Part shown: piece by piece, positions 54,097 to 61,172 of the stretch
Layout: every line of letters starts with the position of its first letter
Position numbering within the stretch: the first letter of the stretch is position 1
NCBI GenBank assembly: GCA_027488985.1
Contig: JAIYAR010000013.1
Coordinates: 407,190 to 471,189, forward strand
DNA from: Comamonadaceae bacterium
Lineage (GTDB): Bacteria > Pseudomonadota > Gammaproteobacteria > Burkholderiales > Burkholderiaceae_C
DNA length: 64,000 nt
Reading direction: 5' to 3'
Program-made: the position numbers and the translations under genes
The notes under the pieces: model-generated
What the model saw: only the letters and a program-made list of their open reading frames with translations
What the model was told of the DNA's origin: nothing
The model's database searches: none

Positions 54097-54152
54097 GCTA
54101 CAAAATCAGTAGCTGTTCGCGCATATTCCACGAGCGCTAGAGGCTTATTTTC
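54097..54152 (+). repeat. Dispersed 55-bp element, reference copy
   Basis: GCTACAAAATCAGTAGCTGT, TCGCGCATATTCCACGAGCG, CTAGAGGCTTATTTTC. Its right end overlaps the last codons of the GNAT gene, and its CTAG supplies that gene's TAG stop. Confidence 0.85.
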
Positions 54153-54625
54153 TTTATAAATTGCTGCTCGTTCACCTCTTTGCCCCACTGTGACCCCGGC
54201 TGGCTTTGCGCCAATGTAAAGCCATGTTTCTCATACAAATGCCGTGCTGCCAGCAGCCCTTCAAAGGTCCACAGGTGCACCTGCCGGTAACCCCGTTGGG
54301 CGCAAAACTCCAGCGCCGCCGTCAGCAACTGCGAGCCTATGCCATGCCCGCGTGAAGCGTCTGAGGTAATGAACCAGCGCAGATGCGCACCCGCTGTCTC
54401 GTGGTGCGACCCATCGATGGCGATGGAGCCGTGAATCACCCCGTCTTGCTCGGCCAGCCAGAGGCCGTCGCGGCCCTCTTGATAGTCCACGCAAAACCCC
54501 GCCAAGCCAGAGGCCACCTTGGCTTCAAAGGAAACACCAAAGCCTGCGGTGCGGGCGTAGTAACTGGCGTGCAATTCAACGATGCTGCCGATACAACCGG
54601 GGCGGTAACCGAGGTGAATATTCAT
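54137..54625 (-). CDS. GNAT N-acetyltransferase
   Basis: A 162-residue acetyltransferase with the acetyl-CoA motif SRGHGIGSQLLTAALEFC and the C-terminal ARHLYEKHGFTLAQ. The acceptor is unknown. Its start overlaps the stop of the dusC gene (ATGA), so the two are coupled. The final residues KKISL and the TAG come from DNA belonging to the dispersed element, so the original gene end was probably replaced. Confidence 0.9.
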   Translation of the reverse strand: MNIHLGYRPGCIGSIVELHASYYARTAGFGVSFEAKVASGLAGFCVDYQEGRDGLWLAEQDGVIHGSIAIDGSHHETAGAHLRWFITSDASRGHGIGSQLLTAALEFCAQRGYRQVHLWTFEGLLAARHLYEKHGFTLAQSQPGSQWGKEVNEQQFIKKISL

Positions 54626-55602
54626 GTCTGCGGGACTCTACTGCGTATCCATGCATCCACATCGCTGGGCTTGACCAGCGTGCGCATTTCGTCAAACGCA
54701 AGCTGCGCTTCGGGGTAGTGGCGGCGCAGCAGGTTGAGCCACTGCTTCACACGACCGGCCTGCTGCTTTTGCTCCAGGCGGGTGCTAGCCACTTGCCAGA
54801 AGGCGTGCATCAGCGGGCCCAGGTCTTGCCACGTCCAGTCATCGCCCGGCTGGGCAATGCTGTCAGGCGCGGTGCCCATGGCAGCCAAAATGCTGCGGGC
54901 CAGCGCAGGGCGGGCCACAATGCCGCGGCCCAGCATCAGAGTGTGGCAGCCGCTTTGCGCCACGGCAGCTTGGGCGTCTTGCACATTCCAGATTTCGCCA
55001 TTCACCACCACCGGCACCTTCACCGCACCCCGCACATCGGCCACGCGGCCCCAGTAGGCGGGTGGGCGGTAGCCCTGGGCCTTGGTGCGGGCGTGCACCA
55101 CAATTTCAGCGGCACCGCCGGCCTCCAGCGCACGGGCGCAATCGAGGGCCAGGCTGTCGTCGTTGTAGCCCAGCCGCATCTTGGCGGTCACGGGAATGTG
55201 GCCCGGCACCGCAGCGCGCACGGCGGCCACGATGGTGTGAAGAATCTCAGGGTCTTGCAGCAGCGTGGCGCCACCGCCATGGCGGTTGACCACCTTGGCC
55301 GGGCAGCCGAAGTTCAGGTCAATGCCGGGCGAACCCATCTCGGCCAAGCGGGCGGCGTTCTCGGCCATGCAGGTTGGGTCTGAGCCCAACAGCTGCGGCC
55401 ACACCGGCACGCCTGCAAAGGTGCGCGCACCGAATTCCAGCTCGGGCACGGTGCGCAGCAGCGCCTTCTCGGACATCAGCGAATACGTAATGCGGATGAA
55501 CTCCGACACGCACTTCTCCACCCCGCCCACACGGGTCAGGATGTCGCGCAACACAAAGTCGAGAAGCCCCTCCATGGGGGCGAGGTAGATACGTACGGGC
55601 AC
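54622..55602 (-). CDS. dusC: tRNA-dihydrouridine synthase, DusC-like
   Basis: A 326-residue FMN enzyme reducing uridine to dihydrouridine in tRNA. IYLAPMEGLLDFVLRDILT, the catalytic Cys in DLNFGCPAKVVNRHGGG, VTAKMRLGY, EIVVHARTKAQGY and MLGRGIVARPAL are all in place; the N-terminus V-R-I-Y-L-A-P-M-E-G is of the DusC type. It uses a GTG start at 55602. Confidence 0.93.
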   Translation of the reverse strand: MPVRIYLAPMEGLLDFVLRDILTRVGGVEKCVSEFIRITYSLMSEKALLRTVPELEFGARTFAGVPVWPQLLGSDPTCMAENAARLAEMGSPGIDLNFGCPAKVVNRHGGGATLLQDPEILHTIVAAVRAAVPGHIPVTAKMRLGYNDDSLALDCARALEAGGAAEIVVHARTKAQGYRPPAYWGRVADVRGAVKVPVVVNGEIWNVQDAQAAVAQSGCHTLMLGRGIVARPALARSILAAMGTAPDSIAQPGDDWTWQDLGPLMHAFWQVASTRLEQKQQAGRVKQWLNLLRRHYPEAQLAFDEMRTLVKPSDVDAWIRSRVPQT

Positions 55603-55679
55603 AGGAATGGGGAGATGCGGCTCTGGGGGAATCAGGGGCGCATTGTCACCGCAATCCGATATCCAGCCCGTGCGAGCCG

Positions 55680-56180
55680 TTAGTCGTCATTCGCGGGTAC
55701 AGCGCCGTCAATCAGGTGCCAGTGCGCGGTCACGCCCTTGCCACATGCCAGCTGGGTGACCTGCCCCGTGCGCTCTTGGATGACCCGAACGCCCGCCGCG
55801 CTAGGCGGCTTGGCGCCCTGCTCGTACTCGTCAAACAGCTCGTAGGTGAAATCGCCCGAGGTGAACCGCAGCTGCGTGCGGTCCGTCTGGGCGCGAAAGT
55901 AGTGCGAATGCACAAACTTGGCGGGCGACCCCGATTTGTCTTTGGGAAATTCCAGCTCCACGGCCCCTAGCTTGCCAAAGCGGTAGACCAGATAGCCCTT
56001 GCTTGGGCTGGCCAGCAACCGCGGCGACGCACACACCGACACCACCTTGGCGGTGCGCTGCAGCGGGCAGCTGAACACCACCTCTTCGGCGGGTGTGCAA
56101 TGGGTGGGTGCTGCGATGCTGAGGGCCGGCAACAGCAGAACCATTGCACTTGCCCCCAAGCGCGCCACAGGCGAGCTCAC
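55680..56180 (-). CDS. Secreted hypothetical protein
   Basis: A 166-residue protein from a GTG at 56180 that overlaps the TGA of the RibD-type gene (GTGA). The signal peptide is SAMVLLLPALSIAAP; the mature part has Cys in THCTPAEEVVFSC, VSVCAS and TQLACGKG, pointing to periplasmic disulfides, and many beta strands. Function unknown. It is in an operon with the upstream reductase gene. Confidence 0.7.
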   Translation of the reverse strand: MSSPVARLGASAMVLLLPALSIAAPTHCTPAEEVVFSCPLQRTAKVVSVCASPRLLASPSKGYLVYRFGKLGAVELEFPKDKSGSPAKFVHSHYFRAQTDRTQLRFTSGDFTYELFDEYEQGAKPPSAAGVRVIQERTGQVTQLACGKGVTAHWHLIDGAVPANDD

Positions 56181-56824
56181 TGCTTGGACAACACAATATG
56201 CGTCGCACGGGCAGACGCCACATGCTGCGTGCAGGTGTAACCCAATGCAGGCAGGTCTATGCCCTCAAACAGCCGCTCTCCAGCGCCCAGCAACACGGGC
56301 GAGATAGCAATGTGCATCTCGTCAATCAAGCCGAGGCGCAGGTATTGCTGAATGGTGTTGACGCCACCACCCAAGCGCACGTCTTTGCCACCCGCTGCCG
56401 CACGGGCCTGCTCCAGCGCAGCCACTGGGCCTTCGGTCACGAAGTGGAAGGTGGTGCCACCTTCCATGACGAGCGGTGGGCGCGCATGGTGCGTCAGCAC
56501 AAACACCGGCACGTGGTACACCGGGTTATCGCCCCACCACCCGCGCCAACTCTCGTCCGGCCATGGCCCGCGCACCGGGCCGAACATGTTGCGCCCCAGA
56601 ATCCAGGCGCCCACATTCTGAAAGCCACGTGCCGCAAAGTCTTCGTCCACCCCGGTCTCACCACTGTCGTTACCGAACAGGTTCTTCTGAAACGTCTTGG
56701 TAGGAATTGCCCAGCCATGCAAGCCCGAGCCGCCAATGCCCAGAGGATTGTTCAAATCCTGGTCAGGCCCTGCACCGAAGCTGTCAAGGGAAATGGTGAA
56801 ACTTTCTACGCGGAGTTTGGACAT
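56177..56824 (-). CDS. Dihydrofolate-reductase-like (RibD C-terminal domain) protein
   Basis: A 215-residue protein with AWILGRNMFGP, PVFVLTHHARPP, KDVRLGGGVNTIQQYLRLGLIDEMHIAISPVLLG, the hallmarks of the RibD C-terminal/DHFR-like reductase family. These small stand-alone members often carry an uncertain NADPH-dependent activity and are not the trimethoprim-resistant DfrA cassettes. It starts 41 bp from the outer end of the cassette array, so its promoter region is partly supplied by the last attC. Confidence 0.87.
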   Translation of the reverse strand: MSKLRVESFTISLDSFGAGPDQDLNNPLGIGGSGLHGWAIPTKTFQKNLFGNDSGETGVDEDFAARGFQNVGAWILGRNMFGPVRGPWPDESWRGWWGDNPVYHVPVFVLTHHARPPLVMEGGTTFHFVTEGPVAALEQARAAAGGKDVRLGGGVNTIQQYLRLGLIDEMHIAISPVLLGAGERLFEGIDLPALGYTCTQHVASARATHIVLSKQ

Positions 56825-56864
56825 AGGGCTCTTAGAGTCCGTGACAAGTACCTTGGATCTTTAT

Positions 56865-56932
56865 GCTTACGTTTGAAATGAGAGGCTTGACCCGGCTTGC
56901 CGGGGCAAGTCCTCTCGATTGAAGGGTTAGGC
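56865..56932 (-). other. attC of cassette 5
   Basis: Inverse core GCCTAAC at 56932-56926, outer core degenerate (CGTAAGC, 56871-56865). Inner arms GAGAGG/CCTCTC and CCCGG/CCGGG. It forms the left end of the array. Confidence 0.8.
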
Positions 56933-57391
56933 GTCTCCACTGTATGACTCCAAAAGGCATGAATCCTTTGGCGACCACTGGAGCTCCAAGTGTTCAAGTT
57001 TGGAGAAGACCAAAAGCAGTTCACCAAGGCGATTTATCTCCGCAGGAAGAACCGTTAGCGAGAACTTACAGATGCCTTCTTCTGGTTCTGGTTGGTTCAG
57101 ATTCACAGTGAACTGAATTGCGCAGTTGCCGACATTGCCGACTGTGTATGCCTTGAGCTTGAAGTGTCTGTAGAACTTCTCCTCCGGCTTCTCCGATCCG
57201 TACTCGTAGACGTACTCATCACCGATGAGCTTCGGGAAGTTTGTTAGTGCTCTCCCGAGTTCAGCGATCTCCTGAACTCCGCAGTAGATATCAATCTTTG
57301 CGGCAAGTACTCCATTTGAGACGGTGAACTCCAGCTGAGTGTGATGCGGCTCTTCATATGGCAGGCGACGGATGAGAAGGTGTTGTTGCAC
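56927..57391 (-). CDS. Cassette 5 protein, unknown
   Basis: A 154-residue frame starting at GTG 57391, five bases inside the cassette boundary core, and ending at the TAA of its own attC inverse core (GCC TAA C). The protein is mixed alpha/beta: TQLEFTVSNGVLAAKIDIYCGVQEIAELGRALTNF then FKLKAYTVGNVGNCAIQFTVN and a C-terminal helix. No signal peptide. The pattern of strands around a helical EIAELGRAL is like small immunity-type or binding domains but no family is recognised. Confidence 0.75.
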   Translation of the reverse strand: MQQHLLIRRLPYEEPHHTQLEFTVSNGVLAAKIDIYCGVQEIAELGRALTNFPKLIGDEYVYEYGSEKPEEKFYRHFKLKAYTVGNVGNCAIQFTVNLNQPEPEEGICKFSLTVLPAEINRLGELLLVFSKLEHLELQWSPKDSCLLESYSGDA

Positions 57392-57396
57392 GAGAC

Positions 57397-57456
57397 GCCT
57401 AACGTGGAGCTACCCGGCGACCCGCAGGGGCGTCCGCGTTGGGCGGCAGGTTAAGT
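57397..57456 (-). other. attC of cassette 4
   Basis: Inverse core ACTTAAC (57456-57450) and outer core GTTAGGC (57403-57397), 60 bp in total with imperfect inverted arms, a classical size. Confidence 0.88.
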
Positions 57457-57737
57457 TGCGGGGCGAAAACCTTTTTGTGCCAGTACATGGTTGGCGCGGC
57501 AAACCAGGCCACATTGGCCGTGTTTCTAAACTGCGCCAACTGATTCATTGGAATGTTGTAGCGCCAGAACAGTGCAAGCAAGTCGCGCAACGATTCTTCG
57601 GAAATTCGACGCGACTTCACGACGAGAGTGTCTTGCTCCCAGCGAACAAAGCATGCGATCTCCGCTGCCCATTGGAATAGATGCTTCTCGTCAAGTTGTG
57701 ACCCGAAGCGAACGCCTGAGCAGTCGAGATAAACCAT
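57399..57737 (-). CDS. Cassette 4 protein, unknown
   Basis: A 112-residue frame from ATG 57737, thirteen bases inside the boundary. It has EIACFVRWEQDTLVVKSRRI, ESLRDLLALFWRYNIPMNQL and AWFAAPTMYWHKKVF. Unlike the other four it reads through the inverse core and ends at TAG within the outer core, so its last about 20 residues are attC-encoded. No signal or membrane segment; family not recognised. Confidence 0.75.
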   Translation of the reverse strand: MVYLDCSGVRFGSQLDEKHLFQWAAEIACFVRWEQDTLVVKSRRISEESLRDLLALFWRYNIPMNQLAQFRNTANVAWFAAPTMYWHKKVFAPQLNLPPNADAPAGRRVAPR

Positions 57738-57743
57738 GGAGCA

Positions 57744-57833
57744 ATTTAACGTGGAAGTGAGGGGCAGCCGGAGCAAAGCGGAGGAAACCACAAGCGCAGC
57801 TTGTGGCTGTCCCTCTCGACTGTAGTGTTAGAA
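57744..57833 (-). other. attC of cassette 3
   Basis: Inverse core TTCTAAC (57833-57827; first base off consensus), outer core GTTAAAT (57750-57744). Arms GAGGG-GCAGCC and GGCTG-CCCTC and a central CCACAAGC/GCTTGTGG hairpin. Confidence 0.85.
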
Positions 57834-58139
57834 CCGGCTGCCGACATAGGAGTTAAGAAAAGGAATAACCGTTTGCATGACGAAAGCTGCACCACCGACC
57901 CCTGCGAAGAAGGTAACAAAACGAACTGATGGTGATGGGTGATACTTCAAAAAATTCAGCCCAGGCCCAAGTGCGAGCCAAAAGGTGACGCCACCAACTA
58001 GACAAGAAATGGCAATGCCAAGAACGTCGGTTGGTTTGTGCCACATCCATGCACACCCCATGCTGGCGAGCACGAACCATATGCCGGACCAGTTTCGGCG
58101 ATATAACGGCACCCCAAGACTTTTTGGCTCTAGTTCCAT
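57828..58139 (-). CDS. Cassette 3 protein, small membrane protein
   Basis: A 103-residue frame from ATG 58139, ten bases inside the boundary, ending at the TAA of the inverse core. Three membrane helices are clear: WSGIWFVLASMGCAWMW, LGIAISCLVGGVTFWLAL and FVTFFAGVGGAAFVMQTVI. The short N-terminus MELEPKSLGVPLYRRN is probably cytosolic. Function unknown. Confidence 0.78.
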   Translation of the reverse strand: MELEPKSLGVPLYRRNWSGIWFVLASMGCAWMWHKPTDVLGIAISCLVGGVTFWLALGPGLNFLKYHPSPSVRFVTFFAGVGGAAFVMQTVIPFLNSYVGSRF

Positions 58140-58142
58140 AGG

Positions 58143-58229
58143 CTCTAACGTTAGAGGCCACCAGCAAGCAACACACGCCGCCAAGCGGCAACCTGATATT
58201 GCTTGTCCGTGTGGGCCGAAATGTTAGAC
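58143..58229 (-). other. attC of cassette 2
   Basis: Inverse core GTCTAAC (58229-58223), outer core GTTAGAG (58149-58143). CTCTAACGTTAGAG at 58143-58156 is a perfect palindrome at the outer end; arms GCAAGCAA/TTGCTTG inside. Confidence 0.87.
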
Positions 58230-58607
58230 ATGCGAGGAGATGCTCTCAAAAAAGTCCAGACAGGAGGTTGTAGCACCCCGCTCCCAGGGGTACCCGTGAG
58301 TCCGAAGCAGTTGAACCTTAGCCTTCCATTCTCCGACTGCGACCACCTTGCCCTGATATGCAGCGAGGACGTTGATATCGGACTTTCTGTCAACGCACGC
58401 CAAAACTGGTAACTCTTCACCTACCTTCATCTGTCCCACCTGTTTAGGTGCATCGCCGATACTGCCGGCCAGCGTTTCTGGGTCGAACAGCGGAACTACC
58501 TCAAGGGCTCGAACCTTAATTACTTCTGCCGCGTTCAGCCACGAGCCTGCTACGACTGCTAACGCGAGGGCGCTGCAGGCTGAAAGGAGAAGTGTGGTTG
58601 TACGCAT
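58224..58607 (-). CDS. Cassette 2 protein, secreted
   Basis: A 127-residue frame from ATG 58607, thirteen bases inside the boundary, ending at the TAA of the inverse core. A signal peptide is present (MRTTTLLLSACSALALAVVA, probable cleavage near LNAAE). The mature part has ALEVVPLFDPETLAGSIGDA and DINVLAAYQGKVVAVGEWKA. Two Cys in the mature part could form a disulfide. A periplasmic role is likely; family unknown. Confidence 0.78.
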   Translation of the reverse strand: MRTTTLLLSACSALALAVVAGSWLNAAEVIKVRALEVVPLFDPETLAGSIGDAPKQVGQMKVGEELPVLACVDRKSDINVLAAYQGKVVAVGEWKAKVQLLRTHGYPWERGATTSCLDFFESISSHV

Positions 58608-58613
58608 TCGCAC

Positions 58614-58724
58614 GTCTAACGTTGGAGCTGAGGGGCCGAAACCGGCTGGCCGCGCGAAGCGATGATGGACTGCTGAGCGTAGCGCGGCCAGCCGGTTGAG
58701 GTCCACTCGAGCGACTGGTTAGGT
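58614..58724 (-). other. attC of cassette 1
   Basis: Inverse core ACCTAAC (58724-58718), outer core GTTAGAC (58620-58614). The inner arms AACCGGCTGGCCGCGC and GCGCGGCCAGCCGGTT are a perfect 16-bp inverted repeat, giving a long 111-bp site. Confidence 0.9.
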
Positions 58725-59102
58725 TGCAAGCGGGTTGCTCCAAATACGCACGCCTTGGCGCTGTACGGTACCGATGACCGAGAACGGAATGAAGTAGCCT
58801 TTCGACCCTTTGAGGCTTGCCGTGATTCCCAGGTCGGCACACCCCACTGCCCATTCAGGCATCGCAAAACCCTCTTCCAGCCGTGACGTGACTGCCTCCA
58901 CGCGTACTCCTGACAACCCGACTTCTCGAATTCGAACTTCTTCAACCGGATTGGAGAGGCAGCTGATGAAAACGCTCTTCGAAAAATGCAACGTGACTTG
59001 CTCGCCAAGCAGGAGCCTGGGTCGTACTTGGAATTGAATCACAACGCCGATCACGCACAGCACCGCAACGGCGATAAAAATTCTTGAGATAGCGCGGACC
59101 AT
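58719..59102 (-). CDS. Cassette 1 protein, membrane-anchored
   Basis: A 127-residue frame from ATG 59102, 16 bases inside the boundary core, ending at the TAA of the inverse core. One N-terminal membrane helix (ISRIFIAVAVLCVIGVVIQF) is followed by a beta-rich domain of about 100 residues (QVTLHFSKSVFISCLSNPVE and onward), presumably periplasmic. Family unknown. Confidence 0.78.
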   Translation of the reverse strand: MVRAISRIFIAVAVLCVIGVVIQFQVRPRLLLGEQVTLHFSKSVFISCLSNPVEEVRIREVGLSGVRVEAVTSRLEEGFAMPEWAVGCADLGITASLKGSKGYFIPFSVIGTVQRQGVRIWSNPLAT

Positions 59103-59112
59103 GGCTCTTGCA

Positions 59113-59119
59113 ACCTAAC
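59113..59119 (-). other. Right boundary core of the cassette array
   Basis: GTTAGGT on the minus strand. It is the reverse complement of the inverse core of cassette 1, which marks the exact start of that cassette. Beyond it no attC-like fold is seen. Confidence 0.8.
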
Positions 59120-59394
59120 GTGTTATGGACGTCAAACAGGTCTTATGAACAACTTTGCAACTCAACATGACCGCCTCCCAGCTCTTTGCTTGAGTGCTTG
59201 ATTTATAACTGACTTCAAGACCTAGGCAGCGAATGCCCACCAACGAAAATGCCGACAAACCCTGCAAGCTTGCTTATGAACAATGGACTTTGCTGTTGAA
59301 CAGGTTTCGGCCAATGCTCTACAACGAGAACCACTTTGGCTACAGGGGCTTGACTACTAGCCAAGCACTATCAAATTCATAGCTGCTCGCGCAA
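59120..59394. other. Non-coding right flank of the cassette array
   Basis: This 275-bp stretch has lower GC than the core genes. No integrase fragment was found by eye in either direction. The longest frame is 49 codons at 59233-59382 on the plus strand (MPTNENADKPCKLAYEQWTL and onward), with its stop in a partial dispersed repeat; I do not call it a gene. If the array once had an attI site, it would have been here. Confidence 0.5.
59367..59392 (+). repeat. Partial dispersed element
   Basis: ACTATCAAATTCATAGCTGC then TCGCGCA; the right half is missing and the ahpF terminator follows directly. Confidence 0.7.
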
Positions 59395-59421
59395 TAAAAA
59401 AGAGGGCCGCAGCCCTCTTTT
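59395..59421 (-). terminator. Rho-independent terminator of ahpF
   Basis: GAGGGC and GCCCTC around a 4-base loop, flanked by A and T runs; in the minus direction it ends in TTTTTTAT just after the ahpF stop. Confidence 0.88.
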
Positions 59422-59446
59422 GCATGTAAACCGCAGCTCAAAAAGC

Positions 59447-61003
59447 TCAGTGCCGGATCAAGTGGTCAAACGCGCTCAGCGCTGCCTTGGAGCCTTCGCT
59501 GGCTGCAATCACGATTTGCTTGTAGGGCACGGTGGTGCAGTCGCCTGCGGCAAACACGCCGGGCACGTTGGTGTGGCCCTTGGCGTCCACCACGATTTCG
59601 CCGAACTTGCTCAGGTCCACCACGCCCTTCAAGAACTCGGTGTTGGGCACCAGCCCGATTTGCACAAACACGCCTTCCAGCGCAATGTGGTGCTCCACGC
59701 CGGTGGCGCGGTCTTTGTACTTCAGGCCGTTGACCTTGCCGTCGGCACCGGTGATCTCGGTGGTTTGGGCGTTGGTGTGCACGGTCACGTTGGGCAGGCT
59801 GAGCAGCTTTTTGACCAGCACGGCGTCGGCCTTCAGTTGGTCGGCAAACTCAATCACGGTAACAAACTTCACCACGCCGGCCAAGTCGATGGCAGCCTCA
59901 ATGCCGGAGTTACCACCGCCGATCACGGCCACGTCTTTACCCTTGAACAAGGGGCCGTCGCAGTGCGGGCAGTAGGCCACGCCTTTGTTTTTGTACTCGG
60001 CTTCGCCGGGCACGTTCACATTGCGCCAGCGGGCGCCGGTGGACAAGATCACGGTCTTGGCTTTGAGCGAGCCGCCATTGGCCAGCACCACTTCGGTCAA
60101 GCCGCCCGCTTCTGCGGCGGGCACGATTTTGTCGGCGCGCTGCAGGTTCATGATGTCCACGCCATACGAGCGGGTCTGGGCTTCCAGCGCGGCGGCGAAC
60201 TTGGGGCCATCGGTTTCTTGGACCGATGGGTAGTTCTCAATGGCCATGGTGTCGTTGGTCTGGCCGCCAAAGCGCTCGGCCGCCACACCCACGCGGATGC
60301 CTTTGCGGGCGGCGTACACCGCAGCTGCAGCACCTGCGGGACCACCGCCGACGATAAGCACGTCAAACGCTTCTTTGGCACTCAACTTGGCAGCGTCTTT
60401 GTCGGCAGCGCCGGTGTCGAGCTTGGCCACAATTTCTTCGACCAGCATGCGGCCGTTGCCGAACAACGCGCCGTTCAGGTAGACACTGGGTACCGCCATG
60501 ATTTCGCGGGCGTTGATTTCGTCCTGGAAGGCGCCGCCTTCGATCACCGTGGTTTTGACCTTGGGGTTCAGGATGGCCATGAGGCTCAGGGCCTGCACCA
60601 CGTCCGGGCAGTTGTGGCAGGTGAGGCTCATGTAGACCTCGAAGTTGAAGTCGCCGTCCAGGCCTTTGATCTGGTCGATCACGTCTTGCTCGACCTTGGG
60701 TGGGTGGCCGCCGGTCCACAGCAGGGCCAGCACCAGCGAGGTGAATTCGTGGCCCAGAGGCAAGCCGGCAAAGCGCAGGCTGGTGTCAGTACCACCGCGC
60801 TTGATGCTGAAAGAGGGTTTGCGGGCATCGGTGCCGTCGTAGGCGACCGAGATTTTGTCGGCGCGCAGGCTCTGGATGGTTTGCAGCAGGTCGCGCATTT
60901 CCACCGAGTTGTCGTCCTCACCGAGGGACGCCACGATCTCGATCGGTAGCGTCACGCGTTCCAGGTAGGCGCCGAGCTGGGATTTGAGTGTGTCGTCAAG
61001 CAT
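59447..61003 (-). CDS. ahpF: Alkyl hydroperoxide reductase subunit F
   Basis: A 518-residue flavoprotein that passes electrons from NADH to AhpC. The N-terminal double-thioredoxin domain has the redox pair C129-H-N-C132; the FAD motif GGGPAG, the second redox pair C345-P-H-C348 and the NAD motif IGGGNSG follow. Length is that of E. coli AhpF. It is transcribed from the same strand as ahpC, but a terminator and a dispersed repeat lie between. Confidence 0.97.
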   Translation of the reverse strand: MLDDTLKSQLGAYLERVTLPIEIVASLGEDDNSVEMRDLLQTIQSLRADKISVAYDGTDARKPSFSIKRGGTDTSLRFAGLPLGHEFTSLVLALLWTGGHPPKVEQDVIDQIKGLDGDFNFEVYMSLTCHNCPDVVQALSLMAILNPKVKTTVIEGGAFQDEINAREIMAVPSVYLNGALFGNGRMLVEEIVAKLDTGAADKDAAKLSAKEAFDVLIVGGGPAGAAAAVYAARKGIRVGVAAERFGGQTNDTMAIENYPSVQETDGPKFAAALEAQTRSYGVDIMNLQRADKIVPAAEAGGLTEVVLANGGSLKAKTVILSTGARWRNVNVPGEAEYKNKGVAYCPHCDGPLFKGKDVAVIGGGNSGIEAAIDLAGVVKFVTVIEFADQLKADAVLVKKLLSLPNVTVHTNAQTTEITGADGKVNGLKYKDRATGVEHHIALEGVFVQIGLVPNTEFLKGVVDLSKFGEIVVDAKGHTNVPGVFAAGDCTTVPYKQIVIAASEGSKAALSAFDHLIRH

Positions 61004-61023
61004 GGTGATTCCTCGTCTTACTT

Positions 61024-61078
61024 ACTATCAATTTCGTAGCTGTTCGCGCAGGTCTTACGGGCGCTAGAGCCATATTTC
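61024..61078 (+). repeat. Dispersed 55-bp element
   Basis: ACTATCAATTTCGTAGCTGT, TCGCGCAGGTCTTACGGGCG, CTAGAGCCATATTTCG. It lies between ahpF and ahpC, opposite to their direction. Confidence 0.85.
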
Positions 61079-61082
61079 GGGT

Positions 61083-61131
61083 AAAAAAAAGCCGGACGGC
61101 CTCGCGCACACGCACAAGGACGCTGTCCGGC
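61083..61131 (-). terminator. Rho-independent terminator of ahpC
   Basis: GCCGGAC and GTCCGGC pair across a 27-base loop, and on the minus strand a run of eight T residues follows. It would reduce read-through from ahpC into ahpF. Confidence 0.8.
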
Positions 61132-61172
61132 CGGGGGAGCGCACCGGGCGCTCCACCTTGAGAGCCGTTGGC

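Larger units (their letters stand above)
56865..59119 (-). mobile_element. Integron cassette array of five cassettes without integrase (CALIN-type)
   Basis: Five cassettes in one direction (499, 471, 399, 347 and 532 bp from right to left), each with one ORF followed by an attC. The boundary cores on the minus strand are GTTAGGT, GTTAGAC, GTTAGAG, GTTAAAT, GTTAGGC and a degenerate CGTAAGC. The inverse cores are ACCTAAC, GTCTAAC, TTCTAAC, ACTTAAC and GCCTAAC. Each inverse core is complementary to the start of its own cassette (three perfectly, two with one mismatch), as required for circular cassettes. No intI and no attI are recognisable to 64000. Confidence 0.9.

Noticed and set aside
56177-56824. 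RibD-type reductase as a DfrA trimethoprim-resistance cassette
   Set aside because: It lacks an attC of its own and its motifs are those of the RibD C-terminal family, not DfrA; it lies outside the array boundary.
59233-59382. A 49-codon frame in the flank of the cassette array
   Set aside because: No ribosome site and no motif; its stop lies in a partial repeat. It could be a decayed gene end but cannot be supported.
59120-59400. A possible attI site or integrase fragment
   Set aside because: GTTGAAC at 59295 fits the core, but there is no second core or fold at a suitable distance and no integrase motif in six frames by eye.
59420-60949. A 509-codon plus-strand frame antisense to ahpF
   Set aside because: His/Val/Gly-rich translation with no domain, exactly mirroring ahpF; an overprinted shadow.
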